Assembly: GCA_036346275.1 (NCBI GenBank)
Contig: CM070724.1
Span: forward strand, 49,725,038-49,789,037
Source: Otatea glauca
Lineage: Eukaryota > Streptophyta > Magnoliopsida > Poales > Poaceae
DNA length: 64,000 bases
Direction of reading: 5' to 3'
A model generated the notes under the pieces. It searched no databases. It was not told the DNA's origin and saw nothing but the letters and a program-made list of their open reading frames with translations. Shown one piece after another: positions 22,401 through 33,024 of the stretch; within the stretch, counting starts at the first letter, position 1, and every line of letters starts with the position of its first letter. The position numbers and the translations under genes were made by a program.

Positions 22401-25155
22401 CTGGGCGGGGGCTTTTTCTAGATCCTCCAACAGTGTACATTAGAAACGAGACCTGCAATCTTTCTTTGCCCCAGTCGATACAGCATGATCGTATGAGTCC
22501 GGGTGATACATGTCGGTAAATCATGTTTGACATGTCAGATTATATTCTGTGTGAATTTTTATTTAATTGTTCTTAGTTTGACAATGCAGGTTTTCCTTCA
22601 TTAGGTCAAGTCTTTTGCAAGACTAGGGATACATCGTCTGCAGCTGATTTATATTCGTCCTACATATCCCAGCAACTATCAGAATATTCCCTGTCTAGTA
22701 ATTCAGAGCATATTGCAGCACTGATTATAGAACCAGGTAGCTAAATAGTTCCCCATTGAGCTGCTTGGGTATTTGTTGTCTGACATATTCCCTCGATTCA
22801 CATTGAGTACAACCTTTTTATACAAGCACGGTTTCTCTACCTGTCCTGGTGCCTAACTATGTAAAATCTGGCAGTGATTTGTGTGGAAAATAGATCAGAT
22901 ATATGTGTGCTCAAAGTTTCCTTTCCATCCGCATTGTCCTTTTTATATTTTGATCAAGTACTTCCGTTTGTTGGGATGGACATGTAAATTTTGTATTATT
23001 GTCTTGTTTTTTTATTCTGCTTCCTATGATAGTTTAGGATTTGAACCTCATGAACTCATATTCATGTAGTAATACAAGGTGCTGGGGGAATGCACATGAT
23101 AGATCCACTTTTCCAGCGAGTACTTGTCAAGGAGTGTAGAAATCGAAAAATCCCTGTCATATTTGATGAGGTATTTACGGGGTTCTGGCGTCTTGGTGTG
23201 GAGGTAATATGTCGCAATGTATTGTTGGAGGATGATACATGATTAAAGTTGTCTTTCAAAAATCTTGACAACTATTCTATTTTTTTAGTCTGCTTCAGAG
23301 TTGCTCGGCTGCTTACCAGATGTTGCATGCTATGCTAAATTGATGACTGGTGGGATTGTACCATTAGCGGCAACGTTAACAACAGAAGCAGTTTTTGAGG
23401 CCTTCCAAAGTGACTCTAAGGTACATTCTGAATGTGTTTGCTGCATGCTCGGGCTTCAATAATCTGAAAGGGTTAATTTTGATATTATGTCAAAAAGCAT
23501 TACAGTGGATCTAGTGATAAAGTTAACACTGACAAATTCTTTTACCTGGTCCAGCTTACAGCGCTCTTACATGGTCATTCCTATACTGCTCATGCCATGG
23601 GCTGTTCTGCGGCAGTCAAAGCTATCCAATGGTTTAGAGATCCATCCACCAATTCAAATCTTGATTTTGATCATATGAAGCTTAAGGAGGTAATGAAATT
23701 AATAGATTGACCGGGGAATTGGTTGGCACATGTGCTCTCTGTTTGTGTTCTTGTATTTTAGAGGCGGTGGTACTCTCCTCTCAATATCACGTTGAGCATT
23801 CTTTTCCATCAGATCATAACATTTCATGTAATTTCTTTACTCCATATTTTGCTTGTTTTAAAAGCAATGTGTATTAAATTTTCATGAGACACTTGTTGCT
23901 ATATATCTCTAAAATCTGTCTTTAATCTAATAGTATATGACATCATTTGCATGAATAGGTATCTCTTGTTAATGCTATATACTGTCAATTCGTACATGTT
24001 GTCTGCCGTTTTTAATGTTTACTCGGAAATTTGCAGTTATGGGATGGCACACTTGTGAACGAGTTATCATCACTACCAAATGTGAAAAGAGTAGTCTCCT
24101 TGGGAACTCTGTGTGCAATTGAGCTCAAGGCTGAGGGATCTGATGCCGGGTATGATATTCTTAAGAGTCATTTATTGCTGTTATGCTTTGTTGATGGTAT
24201 TTTAGACCCTTTTAATAGAACTTTTTTTCAAAGGAAAGTATAACTTTTTTGTAAATGCACACAATAACGGCCAGTTGAGTTTGCTATGGGTTCTGGTCTT
24301 TTGAAGAGAAATATTTAGTTTGCTCTTTGCTGTAGAGAATCTTTGCTGATTCTTTAAGGTACTGTTTGGCTCTAAAAATGCGATTACAATTATATAGCTA
24401 TAACTAGTAAAATAAAAATGATTTTAGAAGCCACTGCAATGCCAAACACAAACTAAGTGTGCATAATTGAAGTCCTGATTTTCCATAGATATTTGAATGC
24501 TATGCCCTTGCTACCTAATGGCTCTTCCTCAATGAACCTTATGTTGAGTAATGGCCAATTTTGTAAATGTTGGTGAATTTGAGGCAATTCATATTGCATA
24601 GTTGTAACATGCGAGAACAACCGCGATAGCCAGCAAATGCTTGATATCCTTATTACTTACCTCTATGTAGCAATTCAAAATTTTCAGTTGAGCCAGGATC
24701 TGAGGCAACAATGATGACATCATGTTATCATTCCTTAGTTAACATAGCAATGTTTACTCATCATTTTCTGTTGTACTCATTGTATGGACTTGATTCTTGT
24801 TGTTTGCTTTGCCCATGGTGTATACCTTGTCGTTTATTCTGGCGCAAGCTATGTGTAGAGTTCTTACAGATTTGGTTAGGGATAACTTCCCTGCTTAATT
24901 ACGAAATGTTAAGTATACTATCACTGGACTGCTCTTGCCGTTACGTAGCATGTTTGATACTGTCATTCTTGCAGGTACGCATCACTGTATGCAAGATCCT
25001 TGCTCCAGCAACTTCGTGAAAAGGATAATGTCTATTTAAGGCCCCTGGGTAATGTGATATACCTTATGTGTGGTCCTTGCACAACTCGAGATATTTGCAC
25101 TCAACAACTCCACAAAGTGCACCGCAGACTTTGCAGTTTCAATTCAGTCCATTGA
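16428..25155 (+). CDS. BIO3-BIO1: Bifunctional dethiobiotin synthetase / DAPA aminotransferase, mitochondrial
   Basis: This fused enzyme does the two penultimate steps of biotin synthesis: KAPA to DAPA by a PLP aminotransferase, then DAPA to dethiobiotin by an ATP-dependent synthetase. Inferred exons: 16428-17056, 17890-18060, 18176-18437, 18551-18634, 18785-18905, 19333-19481, 22068-22162, 22396-22511, 22590-22736, 23070-23203, 23289-23420, 23555-23689, 24037-24149, 24975-25155. They splice in frame to 822 residues, near the usual plant length. The Arg-rich N-terminus suits a mitochondrial transit peptide. P-loop GANTGVGKT (32-40) and KPLQTG (65-70) mark the synthetase. SDNGSTA (431-437), D624 in FDEVFTGF and the PLP lysine K653 in AKLMTGG mark the aminotransferase. 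Exon 8 needs the weak donor GTCGGT to keep frame. Intron 6 (~2.6 kb) is inflated by transposons. No disabling change is seen. Confidence 0.95.
19726..20007. mobile_element. Stowaway (Tc1/mariner-type) MITE in intron 6 of the biotin gene
   Basis: The ends CTCCCTCTGTCTAAAAATATAAG and CTTATAAACTTGGACGGAGGGAG (the latter with one offset) are inverted repeats of the Stowaway type. TA dinucleotides flank both sides (19724-19725, 20008-20009). The inside is non-coding. Confidence 0.92.
20115..20559. mobile_element. MULE-type MITE with 9-bp TSD and long inverted repeats
   Basis: The ends GGCAACATATGC and GCATATGTTGCC begin inverted repeats of about 100 bases (also sharing GGTTTAGGCACCAAAT with its complement). 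A perfect 9-base duplication ATTTAGAAA flanks it (20106-20114, 20560-20568). A nine-base duplication with long terminal repeats points to Mutator-like elements. It lies in intron 6 and is non-coding. Confidence 0.88.
21050..21600. other. GC-rich segment of intron 6, origin unknown
   Basis: This stretch is richer in GC than the surrounding intron and has open frames of ~85-120 codons on both strands, but no domain is recognised. It could be transposon-captured sequence. No terminal repeats were found around it. Confidence 0.35.
21709..21813. mobile_element. 105-bp MITE with GGCCTGTTTGGAT ends
   Basis: GGCCTGTTTGGAT at the left and ATCCAAACATGCC at the right are inverted repeats. CTAAAA directly repeats on both sides (21703-21708, 21814-21819). 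It is non-coding and within intron 6. Confidence 0.7.
24358..24452. mobile_element. Short MITE-like inverted repeat in intron 13
   Basis: GGTACTGTTTGGCTCTAAAA at the left and GCAATGCCAAACACAAAC at the right are loosely inverted, with an AT-rich middle. This is a weak call made by analogy with the 105-bp element in intron 6. Confidence 0.4.
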
Positions 25156-26049
25156 GGATAGCTATGCCCAGACAGCAAGGTGGGTCAGGCTACACTAACT
25201 TCAGTTTCGGGCCATCAGATAATGTGCCGCTTATCGGCAAAAGCTCAAGGTTTTCTGTAGATACTTTGTTTCAGATTGCTTGTAATTCTTAATTATAATG
25301 TTCTTTTATGATCACGTGGGAAATTGGACATCCTTGTAATTCATAGCGACTGAAACTTTTTTTGATATTGTGATAATGTGCTGTGATGTTTATGATTGTG
25401 TCTATTGGTCCTCTCTGCTCGATTTGTCACTTGTCAGAAGGGTTTATTGGAAAAAAACTATACCATAAGTCCATGACTCGTCTAAGTCCAATGTCCCGTT
25501 ATATCTGTAGATATGCTTAGGACTACTCGGACTGTTGGCTGTCAAGTTTCGCAGTGGGGATTCATCACAGAGAAATCTGACCGGCTACCGGTGGGAACCG
25601 GTTTGCTCCGGTTAGTTTCAATTGTCAAGTTTAAACTTCAAATTTGAATTTGACTGGTTCCTATCTAGAACTATTTGTCTGTCGATTTTAATTCAGTATT
25701 TCTAATTTAAATTTACAGTTTCCATTTTTTTTCACGATTATAATCGGGTAACTGTACCACTGGTCTGATACAAACTTACAGCTACGCCTTTATTCCTGGT
25801 AGCAGCTTATTCTTAAATTTTTTTTGGAGGGCTACAACGGTGAAAAATTCGATTGTGGGATCAAATCGTACGATTGCACAATTTCAACTTTATATAGTTT
25901 AACCTTATTTACATCTTACATAGTTGGGGTTTGTGAGCGAGTGTGTGTACTTCCTCCTTTGTACTTAAAAAAACAAAAATATGACGGAATTGAACTGGCT
26001 TCATCAGTTAAAAAAAAAATGAACTGGCCTTGCTGTGCTGTCTTCAGGG

Positions 26050-27496
26050 CAAGGTTTTAAATTTCGGTTTCGGAATAAATTTCGCCCCAGCCCGGATAAC
26101 GAAATTTCGGTGAAATTTCGAAATTATTTAGGACAAAATTTGAATTTGAAAATTCCAATCCGGAAAAAAAACCGAAATTCGGCGAAAAAACCCGAAATTT
26201 TGGGTTTTTTTGCACTGGCTGAAAAGTGGTCTAAAAGTTATCAAAAAAATTTGAATTTTTTTTTGGAGGTTCCTGACACAATGCTGATGTTCTCACAAAA
26301 ATTTCAGCTGATGATCACATCTGAGGAATTTTTAAAAATTCGGAGAGTGATACTGTCCTGATAAAACACTGACCGACAAGTTTGATCGGAATGGAAAATG
26401 GTACACATGAAGTTATAAACTGTTGAAATTTTTTGTGCATGGTTATGATCCATAACTAATGTTATCATAAAAATTTCAGCTGATTATCACATGTGAGGAA
26501 TTTTTAAAAATTCGTAGAGTGGCGCTGTCCTGATAGAACACTGACCGACAAGTTTGATCCGAATGGAAAATGATACAAATGAAGTTATAAACTGTTGAAA
26601 TTTTTTGTGCATGGTTATTATGTATCTATAATGCTTTCATAAAATTTTCAGATGATGATCAAACTGTATGAATTTTTAAAAATTCGAACAGTACTACTGC
26701 CATGTTAAAAGGCTTACCGGCAAACTTGAACAAAATGAAAAATTATGTAAATCATAAATTTTTTTGAAAATTTTAAAGAATGGTGATAAGGAAGTTATTA
26801 ATATCCCATAAAAATTGTGATTCATGATCACACTCCAGTGAATTTATAAAATTCTTACAAGGCACAGTACCATTTATGTTCTTTTCTTTTTGATTTTTGA
26901 AATATAATATAACAAACGAAGTTCAATGCTTACATAGATTTGATTGACCAAACAAACAAAGTTTAAATTTTTTGAAAAATTTATATAATGTTACTGAGTC
27001 AATTATTAATCTCTCAAAAAAAAAAAAGATCATAATCACACTCAACAAAATTTATAAAATTCTGACAATATAACTGTCCCAATTATGTTCATTCTGTTTT
27101 TGATTTTTTAAAGATAACAAAAGAAGTTAAATTATTTTTAAATTTTTTATGTATGATACTAATCTACTAATGATAGTATAATAAAGTTTTCAGATTATTA
27201 TCATGCTTGTAAAATTTTATACAAATCTGACCGTGTTTCTGCCAAAATTTTAAAATGTTTAAAAAATTAGGTTTTTCAACAAATTTTCATAGGAGATGAC
27301 TTTTCTAAGGGTTATTGGACCAAATCCGGTCAAATCCGGCCCTAAAACTTTCAAAACCGGCCAAAAAAACACGAAATTTCGCCCAAAAAACCGAAATTTC
27401 GGATTTACTATAGCAATTTCAAAAAAAAATTCCGGCCGGTACTTGAGATTTCGGAGTGATCCGAAATCCGAAATTTCGCCGAAATTTTGTACCTTG
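26050..27496. mobile_element. hAT-like element with AAATTTCGG subterminal repeats and 8-bp TSD
   Basis: The left end CAAGGTTTTAAATTTCGG and the right end CCGAAATTTTGTACCTTG are inverted repeats. The perfect 8-base duplication CTTCAGGG flanks them (26042-26049, 27497-27504). Both ends are dense in CCGAAATTTCGG variants. The middle holds an internal repeat (about 26290-26430 matches 26470-26610, and more weakly 26640-26780). No transposase is present. Confidence 0.88.
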
Positions 27497-27718
27497 CTTC
27501 AGGGCTTATGTTGACAAGACTGGAATGGTGGTATCAAATCGTACGACTGGACCTCTCGAATTTCAAGCTTATGTAGTTTTACCTGATTTACATCTTACAT
27601 AATTGGGATGTGTGTGACTGCGTGTGGGAGTGTGTACGTCCCTCCTCTGTACTTGAAAAACAAAAATATGATTGAATTGAACTAGCTTCACGAATAAAAA
27701 AAATGTACAGGCCTCCTC

Positions 27719-28140
27719 AGGTTTAGATATCAATATCATGATAATCAATCGTATCGAGATTTTTAAAAATAAAAAAAATTGAGTAAAAAATCGGTAGAAA
27801 TCGAAGGGTTTCGAAATCAAACTTTTTGAAGAAAAAAATAAAAAAAAATCGATTTTTTACCGATAATCGCTTGATATGCCTTGATGATCGATCGGAATTT
27901 TGTGAGCGATTTTGTGAACTTGTGTTCTTCGGCGGTCGATGTTGTGAGCGATTTTCACTCGATATTCATAAAAATCGAGCGATATTCAACGATTATCGTG
28001 ATATTTACATCGCATAAATTTTTCCGAATTTTTTATTTTAACCGGTTTACCGACTATCGTACCAGCTCGATATGATCGATAATCACGATATTCAAACAAT
28101 TATCGACAATATTGCGAACCCGGCCCGGTAGTACTGCAAT
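27719..28140. mobile_element. Repetitive insertion rich in ATCGATT / TATCG motifs
   Basis: Dispersed ATCGA, TATCGTGAT and ATTATCG motifs in both orientations run from GGTTTAGATATCAATATC to GCGAACCCGGCC. The pattern parallels the hAT-like element just upstream, with a different core motif. Ends and duplication were not resolved. Confidence 0.5.
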
Positions 28141-28463
28141 ATATCCATCTTGCTGTCTTTAGGGCTTATGTTGACAAGACTGGGATGGTGGTATCAAATC
28201 GTACCATTGCACCTCTCAAATTCAAGTTTATATAGTTTAACCTGATTTACGTCTTATATAGTTAGGGTGTGCGTGTGTCAGTGTATATGCGTCCTCCTAT
28301 ATATAAAAAACGAAAATAGGATGGAACTGAACCGGCTTCATGAGTAAAAAAATGGACTGGCCTAACAGGACTGCAATACAGATTCGGATTTATTTGTTGC
28401 GATGAAAACCAAAATTACATTACCGCCAAAAGTTCAGGGAAAAAATTGAGAGGAAAAGATGGT

Positions 28464-28536
28464 CACGCCCAGTGGGACTCGAACCCACAATCGCCTGATT
28501 AGAAGTCAGACGCCTTATCCATTAGGCCATGGGCGC
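28464..28536 (-). tRNA. tRNA-Arg (TCT)
   Basis: The minus-strand 73-mer folds as a cloverleaf. Acceptor GCGCCCA pairs with TGGGCGT (first pair G-T), and discriminator G is encoded with no CCA. The D arm contains CCTAATGGATAAGG. Anticodon stem TCTGA/TCAGG encloses loop CTTCTAA with anticodon TCT, reading AGA. The T arm GTGGGTTCGAGTCCCAC contains the B box GGTTCGAGTCC. A TTTT run (28454-28457 on the complementary strand) just downstream fits a Pol III terminator. No intron and no mismatched stems, so it is probably functional. Confidence 0.95.
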
Positions 28537-28977
28537 TTCTTGAGTCTTTCACAAAATTAAAATTACTTCTACTCTGTATTTAACTGACCAAACAAAATTA
28601 AAATCAATCGCACACCTTAATTAATTTATGATGACGAACATTACACGGCACATAAACAGAACAGCAAGAACAATAAACATGCCTCTAAATTTGTAAGCAT
28701 GGCTTGCCAGCCCTAGTATAATTTCCCTTGTGGAAATGTGCAAACGGAATCTCACGAACACGACCGAGATCTCCAAGTAATCCTGTCCAGCCTCCCTCTT
28801 TCACTAGCAACAACAATTAAACGCTTTGCGCCTCATATGAATTCACTCCCCAGATATTAACATCTGAACAATATAAATAGACGTGAAACACAAGCTGTTT
28901 TAATCAGAATGTGTAGGAGTGGAGCCATGCAGCTTGTTCATGCAAATTGTCCAGGTATTTTGAGTGAAATTGTCAAA

Positions 28978-29904
28978 CTAGGGTTGCAGTTGCTGCTGCT
29001 GTTGTAGCTGCTTCCTCAACTCCTTCCGCAGGATCTTGCCCGATGGCGCCTTGGGGATCTTGTCGACGAAGAACACCTCACGGATCTGCTTGCAGTAGAT
29101 CACCTGAAACCATATCAGAAAAGGAAAAAAGGATTTTTTTTTAGGAAATTCCATAACCAGTTGTCCAGTGGATGGATTTCTACTTGTCACCAATGATATT
29201 AAGCTTCTACTCCGTGCACATTAACAAATTTTGTTCATTGAAAATTTGATTTTATACTTAATGCTCAAATAACACGTGTGTATAGAGGTGTCTGAAAACT
29301 GGAGTGTTTTTTCTCAAAAAAAAGGGAAAAAAACTGAGTGGGTGAAAGGATTAACAAATTAGTATATACATCAAAGCAAGCAAAAATATTTTTTCTCCTT
29401 TAATTTGAGAGGCTTCTAGTACTATAAGTTGCACCTCCTTTGTTACAAATTGCTTGACATAGTCTTCGCTGAGCTCGCTCCCTTCAGTTTTCACCACAAA
29501 GGCGACCGGGATTTCACCGATTTCAGGCTCTACTTGTTTCCTGCAGTGATCAATCATCCATCGTACCCTAAATTTCATATCAAGATCTGGAATAAAATTC
29601 AAACATAGTAATTCAGGCAGCAATGCTATCCATTCATTACCAAGTTAAACCTTTCGAGTAACACGATCTATGCTTCAGAACAAGAGCAAATTACCAACGG
29701 CAGCATCGGCTATGCTTGGGTGGGTAATGAGCAGGGCCTCCAGCTCGGCAGGGGCCACCTGGAAGCCCCTGTACTTGATGATCTCCTTGAGCCGGTCGAC
29801 GATGAAGATCTCGTCGTTGTCGTCCACGTAGCCGATGTCGCCGGTGTGCAGCCACCCGTCGGCGTCAATGGTGTTCTTGGTGGACTCCGGGTTATTCGGG
29901 TAAC
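28978..29904 (-). pseudogene. 4-coumarate:CoA ligase-like gene, C-terminal three exons only
   Basis: Minus-strand exons 29904-29695, 29540-29435 and 29103-28978 encode the C-terminal end of a 4CL-type adenylate-forming enzyme. The motifs are GWLHTGDIGYVDDNDEIFIV, then DRLKEIIKYRGFQVAPAELE, EIPVAFVVKTEGSEL, and VFFVDKIPKAPSGKILRK with the catalytic Lys, ending in a Gln-rich tail and TAG. The N-terminal two-thirds, with the SGTTGLPKG-type AMP motif, was not found upstream on this strand before the gypsy cluster or beyond it. Joining exon 29904-29695 to the next by the evident GT/AG sites shifts frame by one base, suggesting a small deletion. It is therefore most likely a truncated relic of a phenylpropanoid gene; a very distant first exon outside the window cannot be excluded. 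Confidence 0.85.
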
Positions 29905-30527
29905 CTTGACAGAAGCAAAAGCGGCATTATTCTCTTCATCTTTCAAATCTAACTGGACAAGGAGTACAGTACATGGCAGCTAGGTTTAATTTGATTTGAC
30001 TTCCTAAAATTCAAATTGTAGCTCATTTGATGTGTCATGTCAATTTGTTTTTGTTTTTGTTTTAAAAAAAAAAGCTGTATCACATCAATGATATTCTTCC
30101 ACTTACCACCAGAAGAAAGCAAATAGATAGCAGCAGAATTAAAACTGGTAAAATTCAGTTGCAGAGAACAACACTTCAACTAGTGAGTGGTGAACTGATG
30201 ATAGCAACCATGCATGGCAGCATGATTACCATTTACCACATAATGTAGCAGAGCTCTTATCCTAAATCTCGAGCTAGACATCACCTAAGATACACATGTC
30301 GACACCATTGGCTAATAACCCCTGCTTTCCGCGAAAGCTTGAGCTTAGTTCTCTATTAAAAGAATCTCGACCTAACAAATAGTGTCAACTGCTAAGCAAG
30401 CATATGATTGCCGATTAACCTATGTAAAATCTCTCACTACTTAAGACGTCACCACACCAACCTTTGTAGAGCTACATTGTTTTATTTTATTTTTCTTAGG
30501 AAAAAGGACCCATTTTTAGGCTTACTA

Positions 30528-30771
30528 CTCCCTCGGTCACAAATAGTTGTAATTTTGGACATCGATACGGTCTTCAAAATACAGTTTTTACCACTAATTT
30601 CTATTATAATATATTTATAAAACCTAATAAAATTATAATATTATGAAGTACTTATCGAGACAAATCTACACATATGATTTTCATGTATCCAATTTAAATA
30701 TCTTAAAAGATATTCTTAAAACTTTAACTACACCTGTATCCAAAACGATAATTATTTTTGACCAGAGGTAG
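30528..30771. mobile_element. Stowaway-like MITE (244 bp), reference copy
   Basis: CTCCCTCGGTCACAAATAGT at the left and TTTTTGACCAGAGGTAG at the right, flanked by TA. Relatives at 11510-11601 (truncated) and about 46779-47031 share CACTAATTTCTATTATAAT, ACCTAATAAAATTATAA and CGAGACAAATCTACACATA. Confidence 0.85.
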
Positions 30772-31162
30772 TATTATAGAAGCCATCGGTCTTGCATGCC
30801 GTTCCAATTTTTCGCTAGAAGTTCTTGGACTTGGACAGATTCACCTCGTGTCCATGTCTCGAGTGCATACTCATCGAAAAATATAAAATCATTTACAATG
30901 ACCTAACTGAGCGTGACAACATTTTACGCCACATTTTCTAGTTGCAAACATTGCTTCAGATTCCACGGCGATTGATGCACAGCACTTGATTCATGAATGT
31001 AGCCTCAGGGGGAGAGCGAGAGAGAGAGAGAATTCCATTTTCATAGACTGAAGACGACATGTCAGTTGGGATGACATTTTCTAGTTGAAACATTTCTGTT
31101 GCCTAACTCGTGCTTGTTCCATTGCAGCTTAATCGATATTCTGCAGCCGCGCAACAACTAAC

Positions 31163-31257
31163 GGCCGGTTTAAACGGAGGGATTTCAATGGATTTTTGGA
31201 GAAATCATATTGATTTTGCAAAGTTCCTGTGAAACTCTTGTGTTCTAAACAGGCCCT
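31163..31257. mobile_element. Short MITE-like inverted repeat
   Basis: GGCCGGTTTAAACGGAGGG at the left and TTGTGTTCTAAACAGGCC at the right resemble the ends of the 105-bp element at 21709-21813. The target duplication is unclear. Confidence 0.45.
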
Positions 31258-31626
31258 GCATGTTATGCAGATTGTTGGATTAAGAATCAACTATTTAGGT
31301 CGAGATGTCGAAGAAATAGGGATTTTGTTCTTTCTTAAAAGGTGGCTGATGTGAACTGTTAATTGAACAATTTTTGTTTTTGTTTTTGGCGGGTGGCTAG
31401 ATTTGAACAGTTAATTGCACCACCGGATGGATCGAAACTTGTATGAGAATCCTGCAGTGATGGAGAGGATCCCTTCGCATTGAATATATCTGTGCAAACT
31501 AAGAATTCCGGTCTGGACATAAGTTACATGAGAATGGAACCATTAAAGTATCGAAATAAATAAAGGTCATTTTTTCATACTCCTTAATTCGCAAATCCAA
31601 AGCTAAAACATTTTATATTTGGTATT

Positions 31627-31862
31627 ACTCCATCAGTTTCTGAATAGATTTCATTCTAGATTCTTGCATTTCCATCATCTTCGTTATATCTTGGACGACG
31701 TGTCTTACTTTAGTCTATGATTGTAAATAATATTGAAAATAACTAAATGGGATGTATAGAGGAAAAATAATAAAAAAAATCATTTTAAAATTGTATAATG
31801 ATATGTATTAAGAAATAAAATTTGAAATTAGAATGACATGTATTTAGCAAGGAAGAAAGTAA
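31627..31862. mobile_element. Degenerate Stowaway-like MITE
   Basis: It starts ACTCCATCAGTTTCTGAATAG and ends near GGAAGAAAGTA. The core ATGATATGTATTAAGAAATAAAATTTGAAATTAGAATGACATG has a diverged relative at about 14490-14545. Confidence 0.5.
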
Positions 31863-32024
31863 GTACTTGACTAGGATTACAAAAGACCCTGCAAACCGTG
31901 GACTTGTTGACAAAATGGCCCGATGAACACGTAACAGCGTGTTTCTACATCATTATTTATCTTCCAAAAAAGCAACAACTATACTTTTAGTTGACCAGGA
32001 TCTACTTAACATCATCTTGAGAAC

Positions 32025-32693
32025 TGTTAACGTCGAAAAATGTGACGAAGAATTGATCGGCTTAAACACATGAGAACGCTGGGTTCAAAGCGTGCCGCCG
32101 ATTTGATCTGCAATCGGCAAGATAGATGAAAAAATACGCTCAAAGCCGATCTAGTGCAATAATCGGCAAAGATCCAAATAGCTAAAAAACTGATCAAATC
32201 AAGGGCAATAGTAAGTCTAAACAACCGATTAAGACTAATCAGATGGTAGATAAAGGTAGATTTTTCAAAAAAGGCGATGCGCAACAAGATCGGAGAAAAT
32301 CAAACCTGATTGGCGTAATCGAGGATGACCAACAATCGGCGATGCGCAACTTTATTGATCAATATCGCATTACAAGAAAGATTCTAAATTACAGAGCTAC
32401 TACTAGTTGATAGGAAAGTAAATGCGAGTTATTTGATTGATTGGGTTTGTTATTCTTTTGCTCTTCCTTGACCATCTTTTATAGTGCATCGGTCGATCGT
32501 ATCCATATCCGATGCATTGTCGACCATGATTCGTATCGACCTTTGTATGGATAAATCCCATCTTTGAATCAATATTGGTCATAATTCTATTTTTAACTTA
32601 ACTTTTCCTTTCTTAACCAATATCAGTCAAAAATATCCCTTTTATCCTTAGCCTGACAAATTGACCATGCCTTACCAAATTCCGGTGCTAACA
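32025..32693 (-). repeat. Gypsy-type LTR, copy 1
   Basis: The copy begins TGTTAACGTCGAAAAA and ends GGTGCTAACA. It aligns with copies at 34633-35298 and 38584-39304 through GCGTGCC[AG]CCGATTTGATC, CGCGCAACAAGATC-like and AACTTTATTGATCAA segments. A minus-strand purine tract (complement of TATGCCCCCTATTTTT) lies next to it at 32694, so this is a 3' LTR of a minus-strand element. Bases 32020-32024 (AGAAC) find no match beyond the other LTRs. Confidence 0.85.
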
Positions 32694-32895
32694 TATGCCC
32701 CCTATTTTTGGGAGATAATATGTTATCTTCCAAAAATCTTCTTCATCAGCTTCTATCATCATTGGCTTAGCGCAATATTACTATTGGTAACCGTTCTATT
32801 TATGGCGCCGTAAAATCTTGAGACGCGTATCTTCTCTATTAACCGCTCGCATCGTTTTAGAAAATCTCCCGCCTTTTACTATTCCTTTTACCCCC

Positions 32896-32903
32896 TATAA
32901 ATA
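32896..32903 (+). promoter_or_regulatory. TATA box for the antisense PMD gene
   Basis: TATAAATA stands 122 bases before the ATG at 33025, on the strand opposite to the retroelement's own genes. The corresponding place before the second PMD copy is decayed (CTACAAATATG, about 35508-35518). Confidence 0.55.
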
Positions 32904-33024
32904 TAGGACCCATTCTCCATCATTATCACGCGCTCAAGCTCTCGCATCCTTCACCGTCGACTTGCTTCCTCATTCTCTGTCTTCAAGACTCTTCTGCTAG
33001 TCTCAACCCATCGGGTCAAGGACA

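Larger units (their letters stand above)
25853..28375. repeat. Triplicated ~200-bp unit, split by two insertions
   Basis: Three units share GGTATCAAATCGTAC, TATAGTTTAACCTGATTTAC, an (A)n-rich stretch and a GAACTGG...CTTCA end: about 25853-26041, 27505-27718 and 28165-28375. Units 1 and 2 are separated by the hAT-like element 26050-27496, and units 2 and 3 by 27719-28140. Without the insertions they form one tandem array just downstream of the biotin gene. Confidence 0.75.

Noticed and set aside
28978..29904. Functional 4CL gene
   Set aside because: No AMP-binding N-terminal exons in the window, and the first visible junction breaks frame.
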